Source: Chrysomallon squamiferum
Taxonomy: Eukaryota > Mollusca > Gastropoda > Neomphalida > Peltospiridae
Direction of reading: 5' to 3'
Assembly (NCBI GenBank): GCA_012295275.1
Contig: CM022672.1
Coordinates: forward strand, 2,836,443-2,900,442
Length of the DNA: 64,000 bases
Part shown: piece by piece, positions 1 through 12,498 of the stretch
How positions within the stretch are numbered: position 1 is the first letter of the stretch
How the letters are laid out: each line of letters begins with the position of its first letter
Translations under genes and position numbers: made by a program
The notes under the pieces: model-generated
Databases searched by the model: none
What the model was told of the DNA's origin: nothing
The model's input: the letters and a program-made list of their open reading frames with translations, nothing else

Positions 1-56
<56 letters not shown>

Positions 57-84
57 ACACACATACACACACACACACACACAC
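1..84. repeat. (AC)n array at the left edge
   Basis: AC dinucleotides with ATAC interruptions, truncated by the window. Confidence 0.98.
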
Positions 85-565
85 AAACAAACAGAACACA
101 CACACACACAGAACAGACAATCACAGAAACAGTCACTGTCTACTTAGCTGAAATCACTGTTAACAAGTTAGCATGTTAAACCACAGTAAGTCAATGTTTT
201 AACTTGGTTCCTCAGTACAAAATTAATTTCATGGCTTGTAAGCCGTTGCTGTCTCAGCACCACTAGCATCCAGAATGATGATAACATCCTATTACTGGCC
301 TTTACAACACTTTCTCTCTTAATTAGAGACTTACTGAGGTTTCTAGATCTAAGGATTTTTTGGTTGTGAGATTGTTGTTTTTCTTTTCAAAGAGAATTCC
401 ATGCAGCTTCGTGCTTGAACATGATAAACAGAGGGGAATGTTTTCAAAGTAATGGATGATGTGAGAAACAGCCATTAGGGTCCACTGAGGAGGACTGATC
501 CTGCATCTGATCATACATCAGGTCACTTTACAAGGTACATGCTAAATGTGTTGATATTAACTTAC
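1..565 (-). other. Start of the next GARNL3 intron
   Basis: This stretch follows the donor at 565 on the minus strand. It opens at the window edge with an (AC)n array (1-84) and then holds non-repetitive sequence in which I find no further Rap-GAP exon. The short stretch 478-540 weakly resembles 54727-54785 (see findings). Confidence 0.7.
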
Positions 566-664
566 ATTTCACATCCAGGCCAGCTTTAAACTTATCCCAG
601 CCTTTGAGCGAGACCCTGTCTCCAAGCAGATTGACAAATCTTTCAAAATTTTCATTCCCCACTT
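566..664 (-). CDS. GARNL3: GARNL3-like exon, Rap-GAP domain; gene continues beyond the left edge
   Basis: 99 bp exon (2 nt, 32 codons, 1 nt). Acceptor TTTCCACAG at 665 and donor T|GTAAGT at 565. It encodes EVGNENFERFVNLLGDRVSL then KGWDKFKAGLDVK, the Rap-GAP block F-x-x-F-L/V-x-L-L-G-D-x-V-x-L-K-G-W-x-x-(Y/F)-(R/K)-x-G-L-D. This is the last exon visible. The following HSVYT and RHIGND catalytic-helix exons are not found in 1-565, so that intron exceeds 565 bp and the gene is 3'-truncated by the window. Confidence 0.95.
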
Positions 665-1348
665 CTGTGGAAAGCAATAAAGAAAAAAGAATGTTAACAA
701 CTGCAGTAAAGAAACAAGCAATCAAAAATTGTTTTTGTGTAAGCTCATGTAACAGTCTAATTCTGTGCAGTTATAATCATCATCGTACTGGATAAACCTG
801 CAACATGTGAAACGGAAAAAGAAAAAAAAAAATGTTTACATGAACATGGTTTTTATACTGTTTTCAGATAAACATCGAAAATGTCATTAACTTGTTTGCT
901 AACAAATAGTTTTCTCTTAAACCTTCTTTTCCTTTTTTTTTTTTTTTTTGATCTTCTAACAAGTGTTGAAATAAATATATTATAAACATCAGTTTGTTTG
1001 AGTGGAACTGGGGATTAAATAAGTTCTGTAGTTAATGTATGAACAGAGTAGCCAAAATTTGATGGATGAATGAAAGAAATAAGAGGGTGAAAGTAACATT
1101 GATAAACATGTTGATGAAATACAGAACAATTTGTGGATAATTAAATGGAAAACAGATGACAGAAAAATGAATGGAATAAACATCTACTGATGTTACATTG
1201 ATAATATTAAATGTGTGTGTGTGTGTGTCTGATAAGGAGAACCAATAATGTTTGCAATTCTCTTCTGCACATAGTTTCAATATTCATTACGCCTAATATA
1301 AATGAACAATATAAATGAACATTAACCATAAAGCCACTTTTCATGATG

Positions 1349-1380
<32 letters not shown>

Positions 1381-2189
1381 CCCTTCTAATATTCATTAAT
1401 TTTTAATTATTATTATTTCTGCTACTGAAAAGAAAACAAATAAATCAAACGATTCTGGCATTATGATAGCATTTCTTCGATTACTACGAGCAAATTGTTC
1501 TTCCGCACAGAAAAGAGATTACGAAAACTGAGAATGGAGGAAGAGTCAATGAAATTAAATGTCATCAAATATGTTGATAACACAAGCTCATGTTCGTCCA
1601 TACTCCGCTACTAGTTTTATCCTGATGGGTCCTGTTATCTCCATTTTCGTTGGACACTAATTGCTTTAGGACCGCACGGAAAAAAGGTTATCGATTCCGG
1701 TGTCGGAAAAGAACGAATGTGTGACATTTCCCTTTTGGATGAAAATCAGTAATAGTCTGATCGTGAGCCGTAAAAACTAAAAAGTCTAAAAGAGGGATGA
1801 GGGTTGCAATGTCAAGTCCGTGTTTGATTAATCAAAGCAAAATTAAAATAAACATTTATAAAGTAATAACATTGTATTTAGAAACATGTCAAAATAAAAC
1901 GTTAGCTTTATTTTAAAGGTAATGTTTAAATTAATTAAAAATAATAATAATAAAAGAAAAGATAAAACAGAAAAAAATAAATTCTTGTCGTAATTTTAAG
2001 AAATGCATAAATACAATGACAAAACATTTTTAGGTATCGTTAAAAATGATAGGATAAAAAAAAAAAAAAATAATCATAATGGAAAAAAAGAAAAAGAAAA
2101 TAAAGAAAGTGTACCAAGTCAAAATTGTGCCAGTCTATATTTATCCTCATTTTACCGGAAATTTAAATATATGTTTTTCAGAGGTCCTT

Positions 2190-2222
<33 letters not shown>

Positions 2223-2342
2223 TAAATTATAGAAATCCCTGGGGTATAGCAAGTGTAAAATAGCTTTCTCCTACCCTTTCACCTTTAATTACTTTCAGAA
2301 AATGTCCTCAGTGAAATTGTTCGATGACCTATTTGCACTTAC
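665..2342 (-). other. GARNL3 intron, about 1.7 kb
   Basis: Intron between the two visible Rap-GAP exons. It contains a poly-T run at 1351-1380 and otherwise AT-rich sequence. I see no embedded gene. Confidence 0.85.
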
Positions 2343-2418
2343 CGTTGCTGTAGAATTCATCATCGCTACTCTGGCCATCTTTGGCAAACAAGACACCGAT
2401 TTTAAAATTGACTGATCC
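2343..2418 (-). CDS. GARNL3: GARNL3-like exon, start of the Rap-GAP domain
   Basis: 76 bp exon (25 codons plus 1 nt). Donor G|GTAAGT at 2342 and acceptor TTTTCAG at 2419. It encodes GSVNFKIGVLFAKDGQSSDD then EFYSN, the first strand of the Rap-GAP domain (family pattern: F-K-x-G-V-x-...-G-Q-...-E-x-x-x-N). GARNL3 has nearly the same residues. The acceptor is only a few bases from an (AAT)n/(GAA)n array at 2424-2491, which reads as (TTC)n(TTA)n on the transcript strand and serves as the pyrimidine tract. Confidence 0.95.
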
Positions 2419-2423
2419 CTGAA

Positions 2424-2455
<32 letters not shown>

Positions 2456-2491
2456 GAAGAAGAAGAAGAAGAAGAAGAAGAAGAAGAAGAA
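2424..2491. repeat. (AAT)n(GAA)n next to a GARNL3 acceptor
   Basis: Reads (TTC)n(TTA)n on the transcript strand and forms the pyrimidine tract of the exon ending at 2418. Confidence 0.98.
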
Positions 2492-3152
2492 TCACAAGAA
2501 CAGCTGCGGACCTATATTTTGGAGGACGTGAATTTTGAAGTATTACTGGGGCCATTTGCAAGCAAAAGCAAGGTTTGGACAACCACTGTTTTTTTCTTCA
2601 ATGGGATTCTTTCAAGACCAAGATAGATGATTATAAATTTACAACAACAACAACAAGAAAAATAAATTAAAAAATATGAACAAACAAAATTAACTACGGA
2701 ATCTGAGATATGGATAAATATCTGAAGCAATAAGGAGTAACGTCGCTTTTCGTGCCACAAACTAAAGTGATTTTTTTGTTGTTGTTGTTGGTTGTTTTTT
2801 GTGTTTTTTGGAATTTGTTTTTGGTTTTTTTTGTTTGTTTATTTTGTTTTAATCAGTTAACAAAACAATACAAGAAACAACAAAACTTGAACTCTTCACT
2901 AACTGATTAACAAGCTGGTTTAATACTTAATCATCTCGAGGATTATTTTTCGTTAACTGATATGTAACGTTTAATGCACGTAACGGTACATTAAATGGAA
3001 AACAATTATTGCACACGCCCACGTTAGTACCATTAACCTTAGAAAATGGATAGGCTAATAAAACTGACAATGACTGTTAAGGAAAGTGCATGATCTAAAT
3101 CGATATTTCAGTTTGCTAGCAACACCAAGGACGACAACAGAATCAGACGTAC

Positions 3153-3243
3153 CTCTTGCTCCTCTAGCACCAAATGTTCTTTCTGTATGTGAGGGTCAAA
3201 TATTTCTCGTGGACCCCTGTCCAGTTTGTTAAGGTCAAAATGT
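3153..3243 (-). CDS. GARNL3: GARNL3-like exon, ...LNKLDRGPREIFDPHIQKE...EEQE
   Basis: 91 bp exon (1 nt plus 30 codons, phase 0 at the end). Acceptor TTATTTCAG at 3244 and donor GAG|GTACGT at 3152. It encodes HFDLNKLDRGPREIFDPHI followed by QKEHLVLEEQE, collinear with the GPREIFHPEIQKDLLVLEEQE segment of GARNL3. This is the linker leading directly into the Rap-GAP domain. Confidence 0.95.
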
Positions 3244-3390
3244 CTGAAATAAGAAATCACGTCATTAGAAAACGAGGTATTTATATTTCATTTAGTAGCC
3301 GAAGATTGCAGTGATTTAGGACGTTAAAAAATACTAAAATTATATTTATTTATTACTTTATTTAATTTCAGGCTCTTTGATTTTTTAATC

Positions 3391-3424
<34 letters not shown>

Positions 3425-3606
3425 GAAAAAAACCCCAAACAATTACAACAACCCATTAATTTATTTTAAAAATATTTAATTATTCGCGTCTTATAATAAA
3501 CAAAACCATACATGTTAAGTAAAAACAACACAACAATGTTATTCCATCAGAAAAAAAAAAAAAATTAAAATTAAAATTTCAACAACAGCAACATATTAAA
3601 ACTTAC

Positions 3607-3671
3607 GATAAAATGCCTTTCACTGTCTGGGGTTTATTTGGGTTGTACGGTAGACATATTTTCTTGGCACC
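3607..3671 (-). CDS. GARNL3: GARNL3-like exon, GAKKICLPYNPNKPQTVKGIL
   Basis: 65 bp exon (21 codons plus 2 nt). Acceptor TTTCAG at 3672 and donor TC|GTAAGT at 3606. It encodes GAKKICLPYNPNKPQTVKGI, matching the KICLPYSP...VKSILSA segment of GARNL3. The first base of the next exon completes a Ser codon. Confidence 0.93.
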
Positions 3672-5424
3672 CTGAAAGGAATGAATGATTGCATGAAGGA
3701 ACGAATGACGGGAGAAAGAAAGAAAAAGGAATGATGTATTATGTAATATATAACACAAATTACCAAACACAGTTTTATTTATTTATTTATTTTTTTATTC
3801 GTTTTAAATTGTGATAAAGTTAAAAATGACATTAAATAACTTATTATAGAGTCACTAATTTTTTTACTAATAAATGAAATATATTTAGTTAGCATAAAAA
3901 AAATAATAATAAATACAAAAAAACATGGTATAATGCTAGGCTAATTTTAGCACATAACGCTGAACGACTTTGCTGATGATAACCTTTGTTTTCACTCATT
4001 TGCATCATTCCAGAGAAAAACCCCACATATATATGTATTTATACACTAACTAACAGATCTTACTGTTAAAAAAAAAAAATATATATATATATATATATAT
4101 GGATCCACACCGGAAATATTTCCTAAATAAACCATTAAAACATCATTAACAGAGAAAAATAATATATAAATATATATACATAATTATAACGAAAACAAAA
4201 ACAAATAAACAACAACAACAAAAAATCCTACAAAATTAAGTCAACTATATCATATGAAATAGCGGAATCATTTAAAAGCAAATTAACGTTAATTAGCTTC
4301 TTTTCATGTATATATATATTTATAAACACTCCACAGTATCTATTTTGACATGACCCTTTATCAGTTGTCGGCTCGATTTATTTTTAAAAAGAACGTTTCA
4401 AACACTTTACAAGAACTGAATGCTGAATCAATTGTAAACCAATTAACCTCAGCACTCTAGTTTTTGATTCATGAATTTGGTGCAAAACACTTTTCATCCT
4501 AAAATTTTTTGTTGTTTTTTTCTGGATAAAAGCAACATTGGTTTTAAACAGACTTAGCAAGGCAGTGTTTACGCCATACCACAAAGGTTAATTGCAGTCT
4601 AATCACGCCATCTGCTTTTACGTTCTTAACTGCCAAACATCACGTTATTTGTTAATAAGTATAATAATTGGTATCCTCCCTTTTGGTACACATCCCATTT
4701 GTCCCCGCCCCTTATAAAAACTGGTAATCATATAAACCTTCTACTGATTATGCGATAATGGAGTACATTTTTTCACTAATATTTTAGACCTTTGCTTAAT
4801 TAGTCCCTAAGTTGACTGTGTGTGCGTAACAAAAGGTAGACAACCTAAGAACTAACGTACGCCTTGATAAACAGGCAATCCAGATTTTTAGAATCCTCTA
4901 ACAAATATATGAACTTGATAGCCTCACAAAAACATAGAACACTGTAACCAGTATTTGTTTAACGTGTTCAAATAAACGCAAAAATATACCCTGTATTTAT
5001 TTTTTTCACTGTTACGGAAAAACTAACTAATGTATTTGTAAACTGCGTCCAATATCGACTTACTACATAAACAATTTTTCTAACAAATATTTTGTTGGTT
5101 TCAATATTTATATATAGCAAATTATATCCAATATCTATTGGCTGGATATGCTTATAAATAGAAATGGTGACAAATATGTTCTTTAAATATGATCATACCA
5201 ACTGGGACGGGTTTGAACGCAAGCTAAGCAACCAGTTCATGGCCTATAGTCAGATTCACCCACATTATAAATCTTATTCTTAATTATACTTACTACAGTT
5301 TGCGAAAGTACAAAGATTATGTCTAAATTCGTTATGAAGCCCCGTGGATAACAGCTTCAAATTAGACTGTTCAGAGATTTCCTACTGATATTTATTTACA
5401 AAAACATTGAATAAAAATACTGAC
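3672..5424 (-). other. GARNL3 intron, about 1.75 kb
   Basis: Intron between exons 5543-5425 and 3671-3607. It holds an (AT)n run near 4080-4100 and AT-rich sequence. The only longer ORF (4384-4584, minus) has no recognisable features. Confidence 0.85.
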
Positions 5425-5543
5425 CGTTTTCCTCCAAAGTATTGCCCTGTACTGGGGCACGTTGTGGTTGTTGGCGTCGGTGACGACAACCGACAAAAGA
5501 AACGGCTCTTTTTCCGAATCTGTGCCCACGTAGTTCTGGTGCA
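5425..5543 (-). CDS. GARNL3: GARNL3-like exon, ...NYVGTDSEKEPF...YRAILWRKT
   Basis: 119 bp exon (2 nt plus 39 codons, ends in phase 0). Acceptor TTTTCCAG at 5544 and donor ACG|GTCAGT at 5424. It encodes HQNYVGTDSEKEPFLLSVV followed by TDANNHNVPQYRAILWRKT, collinear with GARNL3. This forms the beta-rich dimerisation-type region that precedes the Rap-GAP catalytic lobe in this superfamily. The frame joins cleanly with the exons at 5914-6016 and 3607-3671. Confidence 0.95.
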
Positions 5544-5712
5544 CTGGAAAATTAAACAACAAAACTATACTCGTGTTTTATTTGATGCATAACTACAATG
5601 ACCAATTTAAAAAAAAAAAAAGAATTTAGTTGGTCAGTTCGGTGATGTCCAAATTGTGTTATACTTTCAAAGAACAAATGCTGATGATTACTGTATCTGT
5701 AATGCCGAGGCA

Positions 5713-5715
<3 letters not shown>

Positions 5716-5759
<44 letters not shown>

Positions 5760-5885
5760 GATATAGATGGATAGATAGACAGATAAACAGATAGATACAG
5801 ACAGACAGACAGACAGATAAAAATAAGACAGAAAGACACAGACACACACAGACAGACAAAGAGAAAGAGAGAGTGAGAGAGAGAT
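5716..5885. repeat. (AT)n, (ATAG)n/(ACAG)n, (AG)n compound tract
   Basis: Drifting array inside the short intron between exons 5914 and 5543, going from AT dinucleotides through GATA/CAGA tetranucleotides to a short AG run. Confidence 0.95.
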
Positions 5886-5913
5886 GATGATGATTTTTTT
5901 TTTTTTTACTTAC

Positions 5914-6016
5914 GTTTTCCTAGAAAATATTTGAAGTACCATCTTGTCTGAAACTCTGGATTTTCTAAGTGAATTAGGCTATTCAGCGAATTCGTACCCT
6001 GCGTGTTGAAAAATAC
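5914..6016 (-). CDS. GARNL3: GARNL3-like exon, ...HLENPEFQTRWYFKYFLGK
   Basis: 103 bp exon starting in phase 0 and ending in phase 1. Acceptor TTTTAG at 6017 and donor C|GTAAGT at 5913. It carries the highly diagnostic HLENPEFQTRWYFKYFLG motif, nearly identical to GARNL3 and related to the region preceding the Rap-GAP domain in SIPA1/Rap1GAP proteins. The acceptor's pyrimidine tract is made of an (AAAAT)n array (6024-6070) read on the minus strand. The donor is followed by a poly-A run. Confidence 0.94.
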
Positions 6017-6023
6017 CTAAAAC

Positions 6024-6090
6024 AAAATAAAATAAAATAAAATAAAATAAAATAAAATAAAATAAAATAAATAAATAAATAAATAATAAT
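6024..6090. repeat. (AAAAT)n(AAAT)n next to a GARNL3 acceptor
   Basis: Pentanucleotide then tetranucleotide repeat starting 7 bp from the 3' splice site at 6017. It reads T-rich on the transcript strand. Confidence 0.97.
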
Positions 6091-6232
6091 AATTAAAAAA
6101 TTAATAAAATTTAAAAAATTGTTCTAAAGAAATAAACTATTTTCATAGCTTGTGTGTGTGCATGTATAATTTAATAATAGTACTAGGAAGTGTCCACACA
6201 AGTACAGCTGAAATTTGTATAATGATTTTTAC

Positions 6233-6316
6233 CTCCTCACAGTCAGGCCGATCCCCAGACTCCACCCTGAAACGCCCAGCATTTTGCTGACAGCCGTCAG
6301 AATCTACTGAAGTCAG
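6233..6316 (-). CDS. GARNL3: GARNL3-like exon, ...GRFRVESGDRPDCEE
   Basis: 84 bp exon, phase 0 at both ends (28 codons). Acceptor TTTTCAG at 6317 and donor GAG|GTAAAA at 6232. It encodes LTSVDSDGC...AGRFRVESGD, aligning with the SSDADG..RAGRFRVENG segment of vertebrate GARNL3 as I remember it. It lies N-terminal to the Rap-GAP catalytic domain. The upstream intron contains no other exon I can recognise. Confidence 0.9.
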
Positions 6317-6369
6317 CTGAAAACGAGACACAACAATTATAATACAGTGCTACGAATACCTAAAAAATG

Positions 6370-6520
6370 TGTGTCTATCTATCTGCCTGTATGTCTGTAT
6401 GTATCTAATGATGTATGTATATAATAATGTATGTATGTAATGTAAATATCTGTAATGTATGTATCTATAATGTATGTATTTATAATGTATGTATCTAATG
6501 TATGTATCTATAATTAAACG
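6370..6520. repeat. TGTATGTATCTATAA-type minisatellite
   Basis: Imperfect 14-16 bp units built from TGTATGTATC and TATAA/TAA, inside the 9.5 kb intron next to the exon at 6233-6316. Confidence 0.75.
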
Positions 6521-7295
6521 GATTAAATGAGATGATCATAATAATGTTTTATTATTCGAATTCAAATTCATAATTTTCAACAACAGAGTGTAATTTTAAT
6601 TACCACGTGAGTTGTTTGCTAGCGTAAGAAACGTTTGACTGCATATAAAACATATTAGTGTGCGTTTGTTTGTGCAACACTTTGCTAATTCACGAATGAT
6701 TATATGTACGTGCAAAAGGACATTGCAAAAATTCAATTTTCTTCTATCTTCAACAAAAAATATATATTGAGTCAAGGCAGTACCAATGAGCGATCAACAA
6801 TTACTAAATGACTACTAACATTTCGCCGTAGTCATTCCAAAGTCTAATAAATGTTTACCAAAGATTACAACAACACATAAAAAACACCCCAAAAAACAAA
6901 CAAACCCACACAGTATAAAACAGACACTTCTTTTAGTAGCAATAACAATTTCATACAATATTAATAAAAGGATTTCCATACTCGTTTCCTGTAATAATCC
7001 TCTTGACACGCAAGTGACGGGATTTCTGAAGGACTCGCAAACACAGTGTCAGTGACGTTGTTTTTCGCTGTGTGTTATATGTCTTTGTTTCACTGTTGTG
7101 AATTATCAGCTAACTACGAAATGCATGTACTGTTTGACTTTAAAAAACAACCTGTTTTGAAGTCATGTTTTGCATGATGCCCTTATATGTACATATTCAA
7201 AGTAACACTGTCATATAATCACAAATTATTATATACATACTATCTTACTTTATCTAGTTATGTCAGTATTCCATTTTTTACATCATTATTGGTTT

Positions 7296-7304
7296 CTTCT
7301 TCTT

Positions 7305-7335
<31 letters not shown>

Positions 7336-7338
7336 TTA

Positions 7339-7389
<51 letters not shown>

Positions 7390-7570
7390 CTACTACTACT
7401 ACTGCTGCTGCTGCTACTGCTACTACTACTATTATGAACAATCGTTATTCTTCTTCTTATTATTATTATATTTATTATTATTATTATTTATTTTTATTAT
7501 TACTACTACTATTACGAACAATCGTTATTATTATTATTATTATTATTATTATTGTTGTTGTTGTTGCTAC
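7296..7570. repeat. Trinucleotide cascade TTC-ATT-ATC-ACT-GCT-GTT
   Basis: A single 3-bp phase is held while the triplet changes from TTC to ATT, ATC, ACT, GCT and GTT. An internal duplication repeats ACTACTACTATTAyGAACAA plus TCGTTATT at about 7419 and 7501. The two long overlapping ORFs here are translations of the array. Confidence 0.95.
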
Positions 7571-8189
7571 TGGTACAGAGATTGAAAAAAAAAAAAAAGG
7601 GATCTTGAACTCTTAACTAAACTATGTAAACAACCATCCTTAACACGATTATTCATTCATTTCCTTTATTATTACATTACGAGCTTGTCATAAGCAGCAG
7701 GTTAACAAATGTACGAGAGCAATAGCACTTGTTTGCTGTAAGTCTTCCACTTCTCCTGAACGCAAATTGACTCGGACTTCTGTAAGAAAAACAAGCCAGC
7801 ACACGGTAAACACGGGCTCAGACGGCGCGAATCAAAGGGACTGAATTAAAGTGTCAACAGCACAACGGAAGGATCTCAGGTGGTTGTGTTAAGTTTATAA
7901 AAACGGCAGACAATAATATTGCGTAGATCCACACATCCGCGATAGCAATGACGTTGATGATTCGTCATGTTGTCAGTGACAGCGAGTCTTGTAGAGTGTC
8001 TGTGTGTGTAGAGTGTGGATGTTTAAGTGAAAGCGTACATACGTAAGAATCCTGTATATATTTCGGTCACACGTAAACACAAACACAGTTTACATAAACA
8101 CATACATTATTTATATAAACATATGTATGTCAATACACACATACACATACGCATTTATGCATATAAACAAATCCACCCATCCATATATC

Positions 8190-8250
8190 TATTCCATTTA
8201 TTTATTCCATTTATCTATTCCATTTATCTATTCCATTTATCTATTCCATT
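8190..8250. repeat. 13-bp minisatellite, about 5 copies
   Basis: Unit ATTCCATTTATCT repeated almost perfectly, with one ATTTATTT variant near the left end. Confidence 0.9.
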
Positions 8251-8429
8251 CAAGTGTGTGTATAAATATTTCCGAGCGCTCACACATCCACAACTCCCAA
8301 TAATATTCAAAAACACTCGTACAAAAAACAACAGCAAGAAAACAAAACAAAACCGAAAGCAATAATACCCCTACCCAAACAAACAAATAAAAACAAAAAA
8401 CAAAAAAAAACCAACAAAAAAAAAAACCA

Positions 8430-8859
<430 letters not shown>

Positions 8860-8941
8860 ATGCGTATTTAACTAATAAATTTATTGATTTATTTATTCTA
8901 TTTTTCAATGTTATTTTAGTCTGCTGAATTTAAGATACCCA

Positions 8942-9014
8942 AATAAACACACGAACATTCACAAGCACACACCATGCATACATGTATGTGCTTGTGAATG
9001 TTCGTGTGTTTATT
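8942..9014. repeat. Perfect inverted repeat: 28-bp arms, 17-nt loop
   Basis: Arm 8942-8969 (AATAAACACACGAACATTCA...) is the exact reverse complement of 8987-9014, separated by 17 nt. It lies about 85 bp beyond the end of repeat copy A and is absent next to copy B. A transcript of either strand would fold into a perfect hairpin. Confidence 0.95.
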
Positions 9015-10432
9015 ATGCAATTATATATTATGTACGTATCTTTCTATGTACGTATATTCATTCATTCGGTCATTCGTACGTGTTGCTGTTTCTTTTTTTA
9101 ATTCATTCACTGTTCTGTATCATGTTCTATAATCCTGTTTTCAAATGTATCTATGTTTCTGAACACAAAATAGTGGAAATATCGGCACTTATATCATTTG
9201 CAGGCTTTTATATCGCTGTCGATTTCCACAATTCCCTTTATCTAGTCTCGTCACGCGGAAATGTCAAACAGCATTTCTAGATCGTGATTCCCAAAATTCA
9301 TTATCTAGCATAGCATGTGTTATTAGCTTAATAATAACGATGTGTGACAGTATCCCATCTGAGCCATTATATTTGTCATGGCCAGCTCTGGATAAACACA
9401 GTACAAATCTACAGATCAGACTAGAGTCGTATCTCTGATATGATGACAATGAAACGTGACGTCTTACCATCTCTGCATTAAACTGAATAGCTCTGAAGAC
9501 ACGGTTCTCGTTAAGGCTTGTTTTTCGGAATAATCTTAACTGATCAAGTGATACATAAGCAAATCCGCGTGGATCTTACTATTTACTGCCGACTATTATA
9601 TACATATATATTATTTTTTCCTTCTTGGTTCTTCAAGATGAAATTTGTTTCATTTTCAAAGTATACCCATTATAGTGAAGACTCCCTATTATCGCTATGT
9701 TAGTAGTCATTTAGTTCTGCTGAAACTCCACGTCTGATCCTGAAGGTTAATCACTGAATCTACTAATGATAGCATTACAATTTTATAATAGCTTCGTTAC
9801 TGCATGTTAATCATTACAGTGGGAATTACGTATGTTACGTTATGTTAGATTTGCACGATATTTTCCTAAAACACCTATCAAAAAAAAAAATAATAACCCC
9901 TAAAATAAATAATAAACTCTACCCACTGAAAAAAGAAAAAAGAAAAGAAAAAAAAAGAGGAACTAACAGAAAATTAGAATAACGCGGCGAGTAAGTTTTA
10001 AACTGAAGCCGAGAGAACGCTGCACATGTAATTTTATTTAGATAAGAAAAACCTAGCAGAAATATCATTAGATCATTATCACCGTCTTCATCACCGTTAT
10101 TATTAACATCGTTACTTCATTGCTGTTGGTTTTTGTGTGGCTGTGGCTGGTAGTAGTAACGATTGAGAATTGCTAGGATTTTGGAATAAGAGGAGATTGC
10201 CTGAGAATGGTATCTAAGTTTAAATAGGAATTTCAGTTATATTTATATTTATATGTTTAATAATTTCGTGCATTCTATAAAGCTTGTGTTTGAAAACAGT
10301 CCGGAAACTGTAAGATGTCACTGTTTCTGCCACTCGGAAACATTTCGGGTTTACGAATTTCGAATTAGAATCCTCAGCCTGTAGAACTGTATTAGTAACA
10401 GTTGTTGCTATTTTATGATGATAATAATAATC

Positions 10433-10467
<35 letters not shown>

Positions 10468-10707
10468 TATCATTATTATTATTTCAGTTTATATGCATCT
10501 AAAATTATCAATCGTTTTATTTGCTTAAAAATACATCTTAAACTGCAAATCGGGACTCAGAAAAGTTATTGCTAATGCTTTCGAAAATCTCAATTTGAAA
10601 ATATCTGCTACTCGGTATCTCATTTTGTTTTCTGGAACATGAAAATGGTCCTGGGAGCTTAACGACCCTCCAGGGTGTGAACCTCTCACTGTCTCTCGGT
10701 CAGGTGT

Positions 10708-10753
10708 CTTCCCATTTGGTAGATTCCCAGTTCGTATAATTCCCATTTCGTAG
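10708..10753. repeat. 15-16 bp motif repeat (ACGAAATGGGAAT type), 3 units
   Basis: On the minus strand three units follow each other: TACGAAATGGGAATTA, TACGAACTGGGAATC and TACCAAATGGGAAG. Two very similar units occur on the plus strand at 12499-12527. Confidence 0.7.
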
Positions 10754-10975
10754 AAAAACCTGGTTTACCGCAATACCTGATTACCTCTGTATATAATGAA
10801 CTTGGCCTGTGCATACATCTGGTTTCTTTCTAACATTCAGAGGGGGAGCGCATTGTTCCTAAATCGATTATGTAACATCAACCGAAAGCAGAATAAGCAT
10901 TCACAACTCATTTGTTGTTGATTTGTTACTTTTTCATTATTTCATCATCTTCCTCCTTCTCATTATCATCATCAA

Positions 10976-11056
10976 CATTATTATTATTATTATTATATTA
11001 TTACTATTATTATTGTTGTTATTATTATTGTTATTCTTCTTATTCTTCTTATTATA

Positions 11057-11128
<72 letters not shown>

Positions 11129-11130
11129 TA
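10976..11130. repeat. (ATT)n cascade with GTT and TTC interruptions
   Basis: Long ATT trinucleotide array, purest at 11056-11130. Confidence 0.97.
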
Positions 11131-12498
11131 AACTGGTCATTTCTAATTCATAAACATTTCATTTCCGTTACAAAACAAGCAACCAATAATAAACAATTTT
11201 ACATCAATTTCATCTATCTATTAAAAAACAAAACGAAAAAAGAATGAAAGAAAAGAAAAATGGCTTGCTTCTGTAAGAGAATACGAGAAAAAATATTATA
11301 AATAACTAATTCAGCAAATATAATTTTTAACAAAACATATTTTACATATGAGTAATTTACTTATATTCAGTAAATAGAATATTTCTTACATTTATCATTA
11401 ACTTTTCGAATCCAACCGTATTCAGCTTAAACATGTACAAGATATCTGCTACTGATCATATTTACATTATGCACACATAGTGACATATATTCAGATTGTG
11501 CACATATTATACAATATATGTGACATAGTATATTAATAGTGTGTACACTAAAGATATTATGACCTGCAAATACTTTGGCTAAGACTGAAAAAGTTTATAC
11601 GAAGGACCAAATCATTGGGAATACTTTTAGATAAATACCTTCTTTTTTTATTATTTACATTCACTATATTCGATACATAGATTATTTCGATATTTGTCAT
11701 ATTTGCATGCGATAAGCAATATCCATAGTACAATAATACCTCAGATTAAAGATGTAATTGGTTCCAAAACTTCCAATAATTAAGTGAGGTAAGCGGGAGA
11801 CTAATTTACATAGAATTAAGGTTAAAAGCAGTGGTTACTTTCTCGCCGATGAGATCTGACATAAAAAAAAGAGGTGAAATAAGGAGAAATAAAACGGCAG
11901 TTTAGACATAAATGATTTAATAGATTGCAGATATTAAATAAACAGTAAATCATTTACAAATCAATTTATACAAATACATTAAGAAATAAGTATATGCCGC
12001 TCATTGTGGGTTTTGGTTTCATTTAAGATAATGTATTTTGTTTCTAAAGTTATTATCTTCCGTTTCTTTTATCATCAGCATTTGCCGGTATACTGTTATT
12101 CGTTTTGACATATTGGAAGGGTAAATTACAAACAAGTTTAAGTCTAAATCGAAGCAGAAGACAAAAGAGAATCAGAATATCAGATGCACATATGACGTGT
12201 CAACTGATCAACACAGCTGAGAGAAGCTCGTGAATGAACGAAAAATTAAAGAAAAAGGACTTAAAAACATGCACTGTATACATTTGTATCATTTATTTCG
12301 AGCAATTAACTATTAAATTAAATTTCTATTTATATAATTTGTAAAGAAGAAAGACTGTTAAAGCGTGGTATCGTTAAGCGAGATGTTACTGTATTTATAC
12401 AATAATAATCGCTTTCCAAATAATCTGGAGCAGTTCATTAAAATGACTGAGGTAAAACCAAACATGTCAATAAGACCACTGAACCACATTTAGCCTTT

